The notes: generated by a model not told the origin, from the sequence alone. A DNA stretch of 11,006 bases from Planctomycetota bacterium (GCA_016927125.1 JAFGNG010000083.1:1-11006), one strand, 5' to 3'; shown: positions 1-6,568, counted from the stretch's first letter. Program-made: numbers and translations.

Positions 1-921
1 GAGGAAATCGCCAAGGAGTTCAAGGTCAAGAAGGCCTATACCCGCGAGCGTGATCTCCTTAAGGACCCGGATGTTGACGCGGTCTATATCGCCTCGCCGG
101 TGAATGTCCATCTCAAGCAGATCAAGATGGCCGCGGCGGCCGGCAAGCACATCCTCTGCGAAAAACCGCTGACGATGTCCTTGAAGCAGGCCAAGGAAGC
201 CATCGCCGTCTGCAAAAAGAACAAGGTCATTCTCCAGGAAGGCTATATGATGAAGTTCCACGGCGCGCACCAGAAGATCGCGGAACTCATCAAGCAAAAG
301 AAGATCGGCAAGGTTGTCTACATGCGCGCGCAGCTCGCTTGCTGGTATCCGCCCATCAAGGGCGCCTGGCGGCAGGACCCGCGCACCGGCGGGGGCGGTT
401 CACTCGTCGATATGGCGACGCATCTTTACGATCTTCTGGAATCCTTCGCCGGCCCGGTGAAGCGCGTTGGCGCCATCACCGGCAACCAGGTGCAGAAGTA
501 CAAGTCCGAGGACTCCGCTACCCTGATCCTCGAATTCGCTTCCGGCGCCCATGCCAGCATTGATTCCTTCTTCTGCGTACCGGACGAGGCCTCGCGCACG
601 CGCCTGGAGATCTACGGCTCCAAAGGCGCGATCCTGACCGAGGGCACTATTGGCCAGGGCACCGGCGGCAAGCTCGAAGGCATCTTCGGCCTCGGCTCCG
701 GCGGTTATGCCGCGGCGCAGAGCAAAGACAAGGCGCCGGAATTCAAAGATATTGCTTTTCCAAACGTTAACCCGTATACTGCCGAGTGCGAATATTTCGC
801 CGATTGTGTACTCAAGAAACGCCAGCCCAAGATCAATGGGGTTGACAGCATCCTGCACATTACCAACCTGACGGAGAAAGCATATGCCGCAAGCAAGCAA
901 AACCGGATCCTCACAGTTTAA
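1..921 (+). CDS. Gfo/Idh/MocA family oxidoreductase (5' partial)
   Basis: The reading frame is open from the first base, so the gene starts upstream of the window. About 306 codons remain and the glycine-rich NAD(P)-binding start is missing. The Gfo/Idh/MocA signature is clear: a DPDVDAVYIASP strand, then H-E/C-EKP at codons 53-56 (the EKP lysine is the usual catalytic or cofactor-contacting residue). The C-terminal part has the substrate-site pattern GGGSLVDMATHLYD, with D137 and H141 of the visible frame. Members of this family oxidise or reduce sugars, inositols and related polyols with NAD(P) in the cytoplasm. The substrate cannot be read from sequence. The gene ends at TAA and overlaps the next gene by 38 nt, which argues for translational coupling in an operon. 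Family assignment is firm; exact reaction unknown. Confidence 0.93.
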   Translation, partial: EEIAKEFKVKKAYTRERDLLKDPDVDAVYIASPVNVHLKQIKMAAAAGKHILCEKPLTMSLKQAKEAIAVCKKNKVILQEGYMMKFHGAHQKIAELIKQKKIGKVVYMRAQLACWYPPIKGAWRQDPRTGGGGSLVDMATHLYDLLESFAGPVKRVGAITGNQVQKYKSEDSATLILEFASGAHASIDSFFCVPDEASRTRLEIYGSKGAILTEGTIGQGTGGKLEGIFGLGSGGYAAAQSKDKAPEFKDIAFPNVNPYTAECEYFADCVLKKRQPKINGVDSILHITNLTEKAYAASKQNRILTV

Positions 922-2257
922 AGCTGGCTTTGGCAGGGAAATTATCACACCGGCAAGGGGGACACCCCTTGCCGGTTATTTTACACCCCGCCATGCCAGT
1001 GGCATCCTCGACGATCTTTATGTCAAAGCCTGCCTCTTTTCCTGTAATGATAGCATTGCCGGAATCGTGGTCTTCGATCTTGTCTACTGCAACTCTTTCC
1101 TGTTAGAAAAGATGCAGGCGGGATTGGCCAAGGCCAAACTTCCCTATGCGGATAACCTGATCTTCTGCGCCACCCATACCCACACCGGGCCGGAGATGGG
1201 CACCTTCCGGGACCCGATGACTCCTGAAATTGACGCCTACCTGCAGATGGCGGCAGAGAAAGCAATCTATGCCCTCAAGCAGGCTGAGGCCAATTTGTAT
1301 CCCAGTGAAATCTCTTACGGCTCGGTCAATAACAATCCCTTCGCCTTCAACCGCCGTTTCTATATGAGGGACGGTTCGGTTGTCACCAACCCCGGTAAGT
1401 TGAATCCGGACATTGTCCGGCCGGAATCAGGAGTCGACAAGGAGATCAGCATCCTCAAGGTAGAGCAGGACGGCAGCCTCGCCGGGCTGATTACCAACAT
1501 TACCAACCATACCGACACTACCAGCGGCGACAAGGTCTCCGCCGACTGGCCGGGACACCTGGAGCGCTATATCCAGGAGCAACTCGGCGAAGCACCGGTT
1601 GTAATTACCACCATCGCCCCCTCGGGCAACATCAACCACTTTGATGTCACTAAGGTTGGCGAACAGGCCTCTCCCGAAGAGGCGCGGCAGATTGGCCGCG
1701 GCTATGGCGAGATTGTCTGGCAGGCGCTACCGGATTTATCAGCGATTGTAAAATGTTCGCTGGAATCACGCCGCACCAAGGTCAAGATTGGCTACCGCAA
1801 GGTTGATCCCAAGGAGCTTAAACAAGCTCAGGAGCTGATGGCGCAGCCTGCTCCTGAAGATATTGGCAAACGCCTGACCAGCGAAGACCTGGCCAACGGC
1901 AACCCGATTGTCCTGCGGATGTTCGCCGACGGGCTGGTCAAATACGCCCAGTTGGCCAAGGGCCCGGAGCGGGAGTTCGACTTGGTCTGCGTATGTTTGG
2001 GTAGCGACTTCGCCATCACCTCGCTCCCGAGCGAACCCTTCACCGAAATCGGCATGGCTATCAAGCAGGGCAGCCCCGCGAAGCTGACCATGGTCGCGAG
2101 CCTGGCGATGGGCGCCTGCGGTTATGTCCCCATGAAAGAGTGCTACGGCCGCGGCGGGTATGAAACCACTGCCAACTTCGTCGGTGGCGGCGCAGGCGAA
2201 GACACCTCCGACCGCTTCATTGAAAAGAGCATTGCGCTCTTGAAGGGTGAAGTGTAG
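884..2257 (+). CDS. Neutral/alkaline non-lysosomal ceramidase N-terminal domain-like protein
   Basis: The 457-residue protein begins at an ATG with a GGAGA ribosome site at 873-877, inside the end of the oxidoreductase gene. Family marks are GFGREIITP near the start, the metal-binding HTHTGPE motif (H98, H100), NITNHTDTTSGD with H209 in the place of the second zinc histidine, SADWPG, the loop S247-G-N-I-N where relatives usually have GD-I/V-[NS]-P, and GYVPMKECYGRGGYET near the C-terminus. True bacterial neutral ceramidases are about 650-700 residues, exported, and have an extra C-terminal domain. This one has only the catalytic domain and no signal peptide. I infer a cytoplasmic metal-dependent amidase or hydrolase, perhaps for a glyco-compound handled with the upstream oxidoreductase. 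Ceramide as substrate is not supported. Confidence 0.85.
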   Translation: MPQASKTGSSQFKAGFGREIITPARGTPLAGYFTPRHASGILDDLYVKACLFSCNDSIAGIVVFDLVYCNSFLLEKMQAGLAKAKLPYADNLIFCATHTHTGPEMGTFRDPMTPEIDAYLQMAAEKAIYALKQAEANLYPSEISYGSVNNNPFAFNRRFYMRDGSVVTNPGKLNPDIVRPESGVDKEISILKVEQDGSLAGLITNITNHTDTTSGDKVSADWPGHLERYIQEQLGEAPVVITTIAPSGNINHFDVTKVGEQASPEEARQIGRGYGEIVWQALPDLSAIVKCSLESRRTKVKIGYRKVDPKELKQAQELMAQPAPEDIGKRLTSEDLANGNPIVLRMFADGLVKYAQLAKGPEREFDLVCVCLGSDFAITSLPSEPFTEIGMAIKQGSPAKLTMVASLAMGACGYVPMKECYGRGGYETTANFVGGGAGEDTSDRFIEKSIALLKGEV

Positions 2258-2302
2258 GCAACTGAAGTTTTGAACCCTCAATTCTGAGGATAGGATTCTC
2301 CT

Positions 2303-3430
2303 ATGTCACCACCCACCTATTCCTTCCAACTTCCCGAGATTGTTGAAGCTGAGCGCTGCGGGCGGGCGATAATCGAAGCCCATCCGCCGCGCAAGGGTGA
2401 GGCGTGGATTGCCTTGGTTGACGCCTCCTTCGCGGGTGCTGCCGCGCTGGCTGCGGTGCGCCTGGCGCACACCTGTGGCGCGGCCGTTACCATCTACCTC
2501 CTCTCCCCCCAGGCCGACACCTGCAGCAGCTTCTCCACCATGTTGGAGGTTGCGGGCAGCATGGATCTCCCGGTCTGCATGTGGGAGAATAAGCTGGCTG
2601 AAAAGTTGCCTGCGAACAAGCGCGTCCTGCTGGCCTGTAATGCACCGGAGCTTGGCTCTCTCTTTCCTGATGCTATAAGGGTAGATGACTTTGAGAGCAG
2701 CCTCGCCTGGCAGACTGTCCCGCCGGGAGCTATCCCCGAAGCTATGCTGCACGTGCTTACACCTGCTACTCCTGCCCTCTGCTGCGCGGCGGTGCGGGAG
2801 CTTGACCGGGCCACTATCGAAGATTACGGCTTGCCCGGTATCTGCCTGATGGAGAACGCTGGCATCGGCGCCACCGCGGTCGCGCTTGAAATGCTGGCTG
2901 GTAATAAGAATCAGAAGACTCTCATTCTTGCCGGGCGTGGTAATAATGGCGGGGATGGTTATGTGGTGGCGCGCGGGCTGTTGGAGATGGGATATCCAGT
3001 TACTATAGCCCTTCTCTCAAACCCGGAAGGCTTGCGCGGTGATGCGCTCTCGAATTATACCATACTTACAGACGCAGGCGTGGAGGTCGAAGCTGTCCCG
3101 GACAATCCCGAAAGGATTGCCGAATTGCTTGCGGGGAGGGACCTGGTGATAGATGCCATCTTCGGAACCGGCATCAAGGGAAAACTTACTGGCATGGCCC
3201 GCAGCACTGTCGAAGCGGTCAATGCCTCCGGCCTGCCGGTGCTGGCGCTGGACATTCCCTCGGGCTTGAATGGCGACACCGGCGAAGTCCTGGGCGTTGC
3301 TGTCAAAGCCACCCGCACAGTTACCTTCGCCGCGGTAAAAGAGGGATTGATTAAAGGTCAGGGGTCGGAGCATTGTGGGGGAATCACCCTCGCCGACATT
3401 GGTGCGCCGAGAGAGTTGCTGAAAATGTAG
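2303..3430 (+). CDS. nnrE: NAD(P)H-hydrate epimerase (YjeF_N) with extra degenerate N-terminal half
   Basis: The ATG lies 7 nt after an AGGA ribosome site (2292-2295) and 45 nt after the ceramidase-like gene. Residues about 160-375 form a standard YjeF_N domain: VRELDRATIEDYG, LMENAG, GRGNNGGDG at 211-219, VIDAIFGTG with D284, and LDIPSGLNGDTG with D317. This enzyme interconverts the R and S forms of damaged NAD(P)H hydrate. Residues about 10-155 are additional. They look like a worn copy of the same fold: residues 35-67 align without gaps to the GRGNNGGDG segment, ending VTIYLLS versus VTIALLS, but the glycine/asparagine motif is replaced by DASFAGAAA. The ADP-dependent dehydratase domain often fused at the C-terminus is absent. 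The symbol follows the family name. Function is well supported; the role of the N-terminal half is unknown. Confidence 0.88.
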   Translation: MSPPTYSFQLPEIVEAERCGRAIIEAHPPRKGEAWIALVDASFAGAAALAAVRLAHTCGAAVTIYLLSPQADTCSSFSTMLEVAGSMDLPVCMWENKLAEKLPANKRVLLACNAPELGSLFPDAIRVDDFESSLAWQTVPPGAIPEAMLHVLTPATPALCCAAVRELDRATIEDYGLPGICLMENAGIGATAVALEMLAGNKNQKTLILAGRGNNGGDGYVVARGLLEMGYPVTIALLSNPEGLRGDALSNYTILTDAGVEVEAVPDNPERIAELLAGRDLVIDAIFGTGIKGKLTGMARSTVEAVNASGLPVLALDIPSGLNGDTGEVLGVAVKATRTVTFAAVKEGLIKGQGSEHCGGITLADIGAPRELLKM

Positions 3431-3579
3431 CCCCGGTTCTCCAACCGGGGAAACCACAGGCTGGAGAGCCTGTGCCACAACAAAACCGGCGCCCATCGAA
3501 CGTCGGAGAAAACTGTGGGTCACGGCGAGCCGTGCCCGGATCAGCACATCATAATTTTTGGGCACGGTCCGCTGTGCCC
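3431..3579. repeat. Cluster of five palindromes between convergent genes
   Basis: Immediately after the epimerase stop codon there are five hairpins in a row. (1) CCCCGGTT/AACCGGGG at 3431-3450, loop CTCC. (2) CACAGGCT/AGCCTGTG at 3455-3474, loop GGAG. (3) CCGGCG/CGTCGG at 3486-3506, one G-T pair. (4) CACGG/CCGTG at 3521-3534, flanked by GGG and CCC. (5) GGGCACGG/CTGTGCCC at 3560-3579, one G-T pair, loop TCCG. Their place between the epimerase and the minus-strand pseudopilin suits REP-type repeats or a two-way transcript end. None is followed by a clear T-run, so classical intrinsic termination is not shown. Whether the units are repeated elsewhere in the genome cannot be seen here. Confidence 0.75.
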
Positions 3580-4389
3580 CTACGGATCGTACCGATCCAC
3601 TAATTCTTTAACCATGGGCATGCGGATTGCCGAGATATTATCCGCATCGCGGTCCTCTTCACCCTCGGGGAAGAAGTCTCCAAAAAGATGGTCCAGACCA
3701 GGGCTCCAGAGTTCATAACTGGTTTCAAAACCCGGGATTGCTTTCGGCGCGCTGTCGGGGCGGTCATCTTCGTCTTGCCAATACATATAGATCAGCGGCT
3801 CGCCCCAGTAATCGAAAAAACCGAAGCGAAAGTAGTCCCCACCCCAGTTATCGCTTCCCCAATCAACCCTTCTGCAAAAGTCTTTTTCTGGAGATTTTTC
3901 GGAATCATCATCATAATCATCCCGGGTGGTTTCATCAATATACACGGAGTTGTATTCAACATAGGGTTCATCTCCGACGTGCTTCGGATCATAGTACAGC
4001 GCTTTCCAGAGCACAAAGGAGCTTTGCTGATAAACATACCGGTTTGGAATCATAGTTCCGGATACCTGCGTGCCAGTTTCATCTTCCACGCTGAACCTCC
4101 AGCCCGGCTGTTTCGAGTCGTCATAATCCGATTCTCTAATACCACAGTCTGGATAATCGCCATTATCGCTTTTGTATTTTTCCAGCCCGGAATTGATCCT
4201 TGTCAGCAGCATTTCGGTCGTGGTGATGGCATTCTTATCCCGGACCGTGCCGACCAGGCCAAAGACCAGGCCGGCAAGCAGAACCATGATCGAGATAGTG
4301 ATCAGAACTTCTACCAGGGTGAAACCGTGCTGCTTCAAGCCTGAGTTCTGGTTACGGGTAGGGGTAATACTTGCGTCAATTCCAGTCAT
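3580..4389 (-). CDS. Type II secretion/type IV pilus-like pseudopilin
   Basis: The 269-residue protein carries a class III prepilin signal: G22 followed by FTLVE, with E27 at position +5 of the mature protein, then a hydrophobic helix to about residue 48. A prepilin peptidase would cut after G22. The C-terminal half resembles GspG-type pseudopilins in outline, with FDYWGEPLIYMY and YELWSPGLDHLFGD in place of the family's DPWGxPY and LWSxGxDG. It is very acidic (stretches around DDYDDDSE and EGEEDRDADN), which could bind calcium; this is inference. The ATG has an AGGAGAG ribosome site 5 nt upstream (4395-4401, minus). A TTG at codon 18 would give a short 5-residue leader but lacks such a site. 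No other secretion or pilus genes are nearby, so it may be an orphan minor pilin using a remote machine. Confidence 0.85.
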   Translation of the reverse strand: MTGIDASITPTRNQNSGLKQHGFTLVEVLITISIMVLLAGLVFGLVGTVRDKNAITTTEMLLTRINSGLEKYKSDNGDYPDCGIRESDYDDSKQPGWRFSVEDETGTQVSGTMIPNRYVYQQSSFVLWKALYYDPKHVGDEPYVEYNSVYIDETTRDDYDDDSEKSPEKDFCRRVDWGSDNWGGDYFRFGFFDYWGEPLIYMYWQDEDDRPDSAPKAIPGFETSYELWSPGLDHLFGDFFPEGEEDRDADNISAIRMPMVKELVDRYDP

Positions 4390-4545
4390 CGCCTCTCTCC
4401 TGAATTTTTATCGCCTGATTCTTCTTAACTATCTGTCGGCCGTTATTATAGTCGTTTTCCCGGGCTTTCCTTGGACAAAATTTTGCTGGCGCACTTAAGC
4501 CTTACGCAAAGGTGCGGCAGATTGCTGTTATGACTATACCTTTTC

Positions 4546-4575
4546 ATTATACTTTTGCAAGTGTGGCAATGCTAA
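4546..4575 (-). promoter_or_regulatory. Candidate promoter for the pseudopilin gene
   Basis: On the minus strand TTAGCA (4575-4570) and TATAAT (4551-4546) are 18 nt apart. The -10 box is perfect and the -35 box matches four of six consensus bases. It would give a leader of roughly 150 nt before the ATG at 4389. This is a pattern match in A+T-rich DNA and could be chance. Confidence 0.35.
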
Positions 4576-4613
4576 TTGAATAATTTCCAAAATCAGCGGT
4601 AGCCTGCCAAAGC

Positions 4614-4642
4614 TTGACAAAAGTCTTTCTGATAGATACTTT
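4614..4642 (+). promoter_or_regulatory. Candidate sigma-70-type promoter for the CHAD-like gene
   Basis: A perfect TTGACA (4614-4619) is followed after 17 nt by TACTTT (4637-4642), which matches three of six -10 bases including the first two and the last. GATACT at 4635-4640 is an alternative -10 with a short spacer. Transcription would begin near 4649, about 54 nt before the ATG at 4703. Confidence 0.5.
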
Positions 4643-4702
4643 TTCTACTGGTTTATTAATTGTTGCACACAATCAGGCGTAATTACTCCGAGGAAATACT
4701 CC

Positions 4703-5533
4703 ATGGCAAAGACTGCAGCGCAAATAAAATTCTCTCCTGCCGCTGGTTTAAGCAGGGATTTCACCTCCCACGCGGGCAAGCTTCTTTCTACAATGCGGAA
4801 GCTCCTGCACGCCCCGGGGGATGATAAAATCTTCAAAACCGTCAGTCTCCATGGCCTCCGGTTGCAAGACCTTGGTGAAATCACCAGGAGCTTTTATCAG
4901 CATAATCCGGTTAAACCCTTCCTCAAGCAATTGCAGCCCTGCCTGGACGGGACCCATGAAATCCTGAAGCTCCAGAAATTGCAGGCCATGGTTGCAACAT
5001 TAGAGCAAAAAACCGCTTATTCCGTGCTCTTTCTCAGCCAACTGAAGGTCAGGGAAATTGACTGGCGCGATGAGATTGCCTTCTCCATCAATTATCTCAA
5101 CTTTAACGCTGCTGAAAAGCTGTTGCAAACTGTAAAAAAAGAACTCTCCAAGCCTCAAGCTGCAGAGCAAACCCCCAAAAAGTGGTGCCGACAACAACTG
5201 TTTATTCTGCGTAAGCCGCAAAAAACCGCGTTTAAAGAACGTGGTCAGAAAGCCCTCTCCCAATTGTCCAACCGCCTGCGTTATTGTTGTTTAAATATGA
5301 ATCTTTTCCGTACTGAATTTGCTTCATTTTTGCCTTCCAGCAAGGTATTAAAGCAGTTACTTGCAGCTATAAAGGTGGCGGAAGGGTGGTGCGACCTCGA
5401 AGATTCTGTTATTGAGTTTACCGCCCACACCACTTTGAAAGGGCACGCAAAGCTTGAAAATGCTATAACTAAGATAGCTAAAAATGCTTGCAAAGAAGCG
5501 GAATCTCTCCGGGACAGCATGCTTGGCGAATAG
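4703..5533 (+). CDS. Helical protein with CHAD-like pattern, function unknown
   Basis: This 276-residue protein starts at an ATG 8 nt after AGGA (4691-4694). It has no signal peptide or membrane segment and appears nearly all alpha-helical, basic and leucine-rich. I do not recognise it directly. Two segments resemble the two halves of a CHAD domain (conserved histidine alpha-helical, a polyphosphate-binding fold): V47-S-L-H-G-L-R-L near residues 47-54, where CHAD has H-x-L-R-V-x-x-R-R-x-R, and LSNRLRYCCLNMNLF at 188-202, where CHAD has a second helix with K/R-x-L-R-Y-x-x-E-x-F. Each is followed by a helix like CHAD's LG-x-x-x-D segment (W217-C-D-L-E-D-S in the second). The first-half basic residues and the second histidine are missing, so if it is a CHAD relative it is degenerate. 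It has its own promoter and appears monocistronic. Confidence 0.7.
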   Translation: MAKTAAQIKFSPAAGLSRDFTSHAGKLLSTMRKLLHAPGDDKIFKTVSLHGLRLQDLGEITRSFYQHNPVKPFLKQLQPCLDGTHEILKLQKLQAMVATLEQKTAYSVLFLSQLKVREIDWRDEIAFSINYLNFNAAEKLLQTVKKELSKPQAAEQTPKKWCRQQLFILRKPQKTAFKERGQKALSQLSNRLRYCCLNMNLFRTEFASFLPSSKVLKQLLAAIKVAEGWCDLEDSVIEFTAHTTLKGHAKLENAITKIAKNACKEAESLRDSMLGE

Positions 5534-5615
5534 TCTTTCTCCATCCCCCTGCTGTCAAATTTTATAACCCTTACCAACATCATCCCATATTTAGCCGAAA
5601 CCATTCTGTTTTGCA

Positions 5616-5649
5616 GCTAAAATCAACCTCTTTTAGCATATTTTTATGA
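5616..5649 (+). terminator. Possible A+T-rich terminator after the CHAD-like gene
   Basis: GCTAAAA (5616-5622) and TTTTAGC (5631-5637) form a perfect 7-bp stem with an 8-nt loop, followed by a T-rich tract broken by a few purines. An upstream TTTAGC (5590-5595) could pair with the same arm, giving an alternative fold. The stem is weak for an intrinsic terminator. Confidence 0.35.
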
Positions 5650-5744
5650 TTTTTTAATCTCGCATAACCAGCTGATATCATAGCACTTACAGTATATTTA
5701 TCATTATTTACCTTGACAAATCAAAAGAAAATCCCGACTACAAT

Positions 5745-5774
5745 TTGACAATATATTTTTATGGTGCATATTAG
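5745..5774 (+). promoter_or_regulatory. Candidate promoter in the long intergenic stretch
   Basis: A perfect TTGACA (5745-5750) is followed after 18 nt by TATTAG (5769-5774), four of six -10 bases; a further TATTAT lies at 5775-5780. Another TTGACA at 5713-5718 precedes TACAAT (5739-5744) by 20 nt, which is too long for good spacing. Transcription from here would give a leader of about 300 nt before the gene at 6087, or a separate small RNA. Confidence 0.35.
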
Positions 5775-5923
5775 TATTATAGATGGAGTGCTTGAAAGGG
5801 ATTAAGCGATATTATTATCATCTTTGTCAAGTAAGTTATTGCTCGGGCCTCCTCAAAAAAATAGACCTGTAACCTTAGCGAGCTTTACACGAGCCGACCA
5901 AAGGTACAGCGCAAAGTTAGAAG

Positions 5924-5947
5924 ACAATGCAACTAGTTTAACATTGT
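5924..5947. promoter_or_regulatory. Nested dyad, possible operator
   Basis: ACAATG (5924-5929) and CATTGT (5942-5947) are perfect complements, and between them sits the 8-nt palindrome AACTAGTT (5931-5938). The nested symmetry could be a protein-binding site or a small RNA hairpin upstream of the gene at 6087. Confidence 0.35.
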
Positions 5948-5955
5948 GGAACAGG

Positions 5956-5983
5956 ATTTTTAAGTCGGCAGCTTCTTAAAAAT
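5956..5983. promoter_or_regulatory. Perfect 9-bp inverted repeat upstream of the small coiled-coil gene
   Basis: ATTTTTAAG (5956-5964) and CTTAAAAAT (5975-5983) are exact reverse complements around a 10-nt loop. It lies about 100 nt upstream of the ATG at 6087 and 8 nt after the nested dyad. It could be an operator or an RNA hairpin in the leader. Confidence 0.4.
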
Positions 5984-6086
5984 AGCAACAGGGAGTTTTC
6001 TACAGTCGCCTGAAATCAACATCCTGGAGCTGTACTTGTCGGGACAGCGGGTAGTTAAAGGGTGGCTGAAAGGAAAGGAGTAATTG

Positions 6087-6431
6087 ATGAAAAAGCCGCA
6101 TGCCAACAACGAGAAGTTCCTGAGTAATATGGCCCAGCAGTTGATTAATACTGCCAGAATCTTGCGTGAAGTGCGCGAGCGTATGGAGAAATCCGCTGAT
6201 CTGCAGCGTCGTACCACTGAAAGAATCAAGGCTCTCAACGCTTCTTTGCAGTCCTCCATGGCTGAGCGCAAACGTAAACGCAATTTCACTTACCGTGAAT
6301 ACCTTGAATTTACCAGCGCCGAGGAATTTGAGCATTTCAAGGCGCTGCCGAATATTTCGGATTCTGAGATCAGGGAAGTTGATGTTGAGGCGTTGATTAA
6401 AGCGTTGCTGGAAGAAACTGATATTTCCTGA
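6087..6431 (+). CDS. Small charged coiled-coil protein, function unknown
   Basis: This 114-residue protein has a strong ribosome site (AAAGGAG, 6074-6080) placed 6 nt before the ATG at 6087. A TTG directly in front (6084) is less likely as the start. Residues about 10-60 are a charged, heptad-like helix (LINTARILREVRERMEK and onward) suited to a coiled coil. A basic patch AERKRKR follows near residues 59-65, and the rest is acidic and helical (FTYREYLEFTSAEEFEHFK, then an EVDVEALIKALLEE end). There is no signal peptide, membrane segment or enzyme motif. It looks like a cytoplasmic adaptor or regulator, but I do not recognise a family. It is a single-gene unit closed by the strong terminator at 6533-6568. 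Confidence 0.8.
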   Translation: MKKPHANNEKFLSNMAQQLINTARILREVRERMEKSADLQRRTTERIKALNASLQSSMAERKRKRNFTYREYLEFTSAEEFEHFKALPNISDSEIREVDVEALIKALLEETDIS

Positions 6432-6532
6432 AAACGCTGAGCCTGATATATAGCCGTATTTATGGACCATTGTTAGTTCTTCAGGAGAGTCAGGGGTTAT
6501 ACTCCATTTATCCCTTCCCCCCCCTGCCTCTC

Positions 6533-6568
6533 GCCCCTTCGCTTCCCCCAGCGAGGGGGCTTTTTTTT
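6533..6568 (+). terminator. Strong intrinsic terminator
   Basis: An 11-bp G+C-rich stem (GCCCCTTCGCT at 6533-6543 with AGCGAGGGGGC at 6550-6560, one G-T pair) closes a 6-nt loop and is followed directly by eight T residues (6561-6568). It ends the transcript of the gene at 6087-6431. The minus strand has no matching T-run, so it acts in one direction. Confidence 0.92.

Larger units (their letters stand above)
4390..4702. other. Divergent intergenic region
   Basis: These 313 nt separate the leftward pseudopilin gene from the rightward CHAD-like gene. The stretch is A+T-rich compared with the genes to the left and holds candidate promoters for both directions, described separately. No open reading frame with a convincing start was seen. 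Further -10-like boxes occur, for example TATAAT read on the minus strand at 4450-4445, but without a well-placed -35 box. Confidence 0.6.
5534..6086. other. Gene-free A+T-rich stretch of 553 nt
   Basis: No convincing protein gene lies here on either strand; the minus-strand open frames reaching into it run opposite the two flanking genes. The stretch holds a possible weak terminator (5616-5649), two TTGACA boxes (5713-5718 and 5745-5750), a widely spaced inverted repeat (cttgacaaa at 5712-5720 and its complement at 5823-5831), and two dyads at 5924-5947 and 5956-5983. It may be a long regulatory leader for the gene at 6087 or host a small RNA. I could not match it to a known RNA family. Confidence 0.5.

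Noticed and set aside
400..948. 182-codon minus-strand open frame opposite the oxidoreductase
   Set aside because: The plus strand carries the unmistakable Gfo/Idh/MocA motifs, and the minus frame has no recognisable features.
3431..3579. CRISPR-like array
   Set aside because: The palindromes differ from each other in sequence and spacing, and there is no repeated direct unit with uniform spacers.
3688..4344. 218-codon open frame on the plus strand
   Set aside because: It is the complement of the pseudopilin gene, which has a clear prepilin signal and ribosome site. The plus-strand translation has isoleucine-rich stretches that arise from the acidic codons opposite.
5780..5950. Possible 6S RNA in the long intergenic stretch
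   Set aside because: I looked for a long closing stem and central bubble and could not build one; only short local pairings were found, so no RNA family is named.
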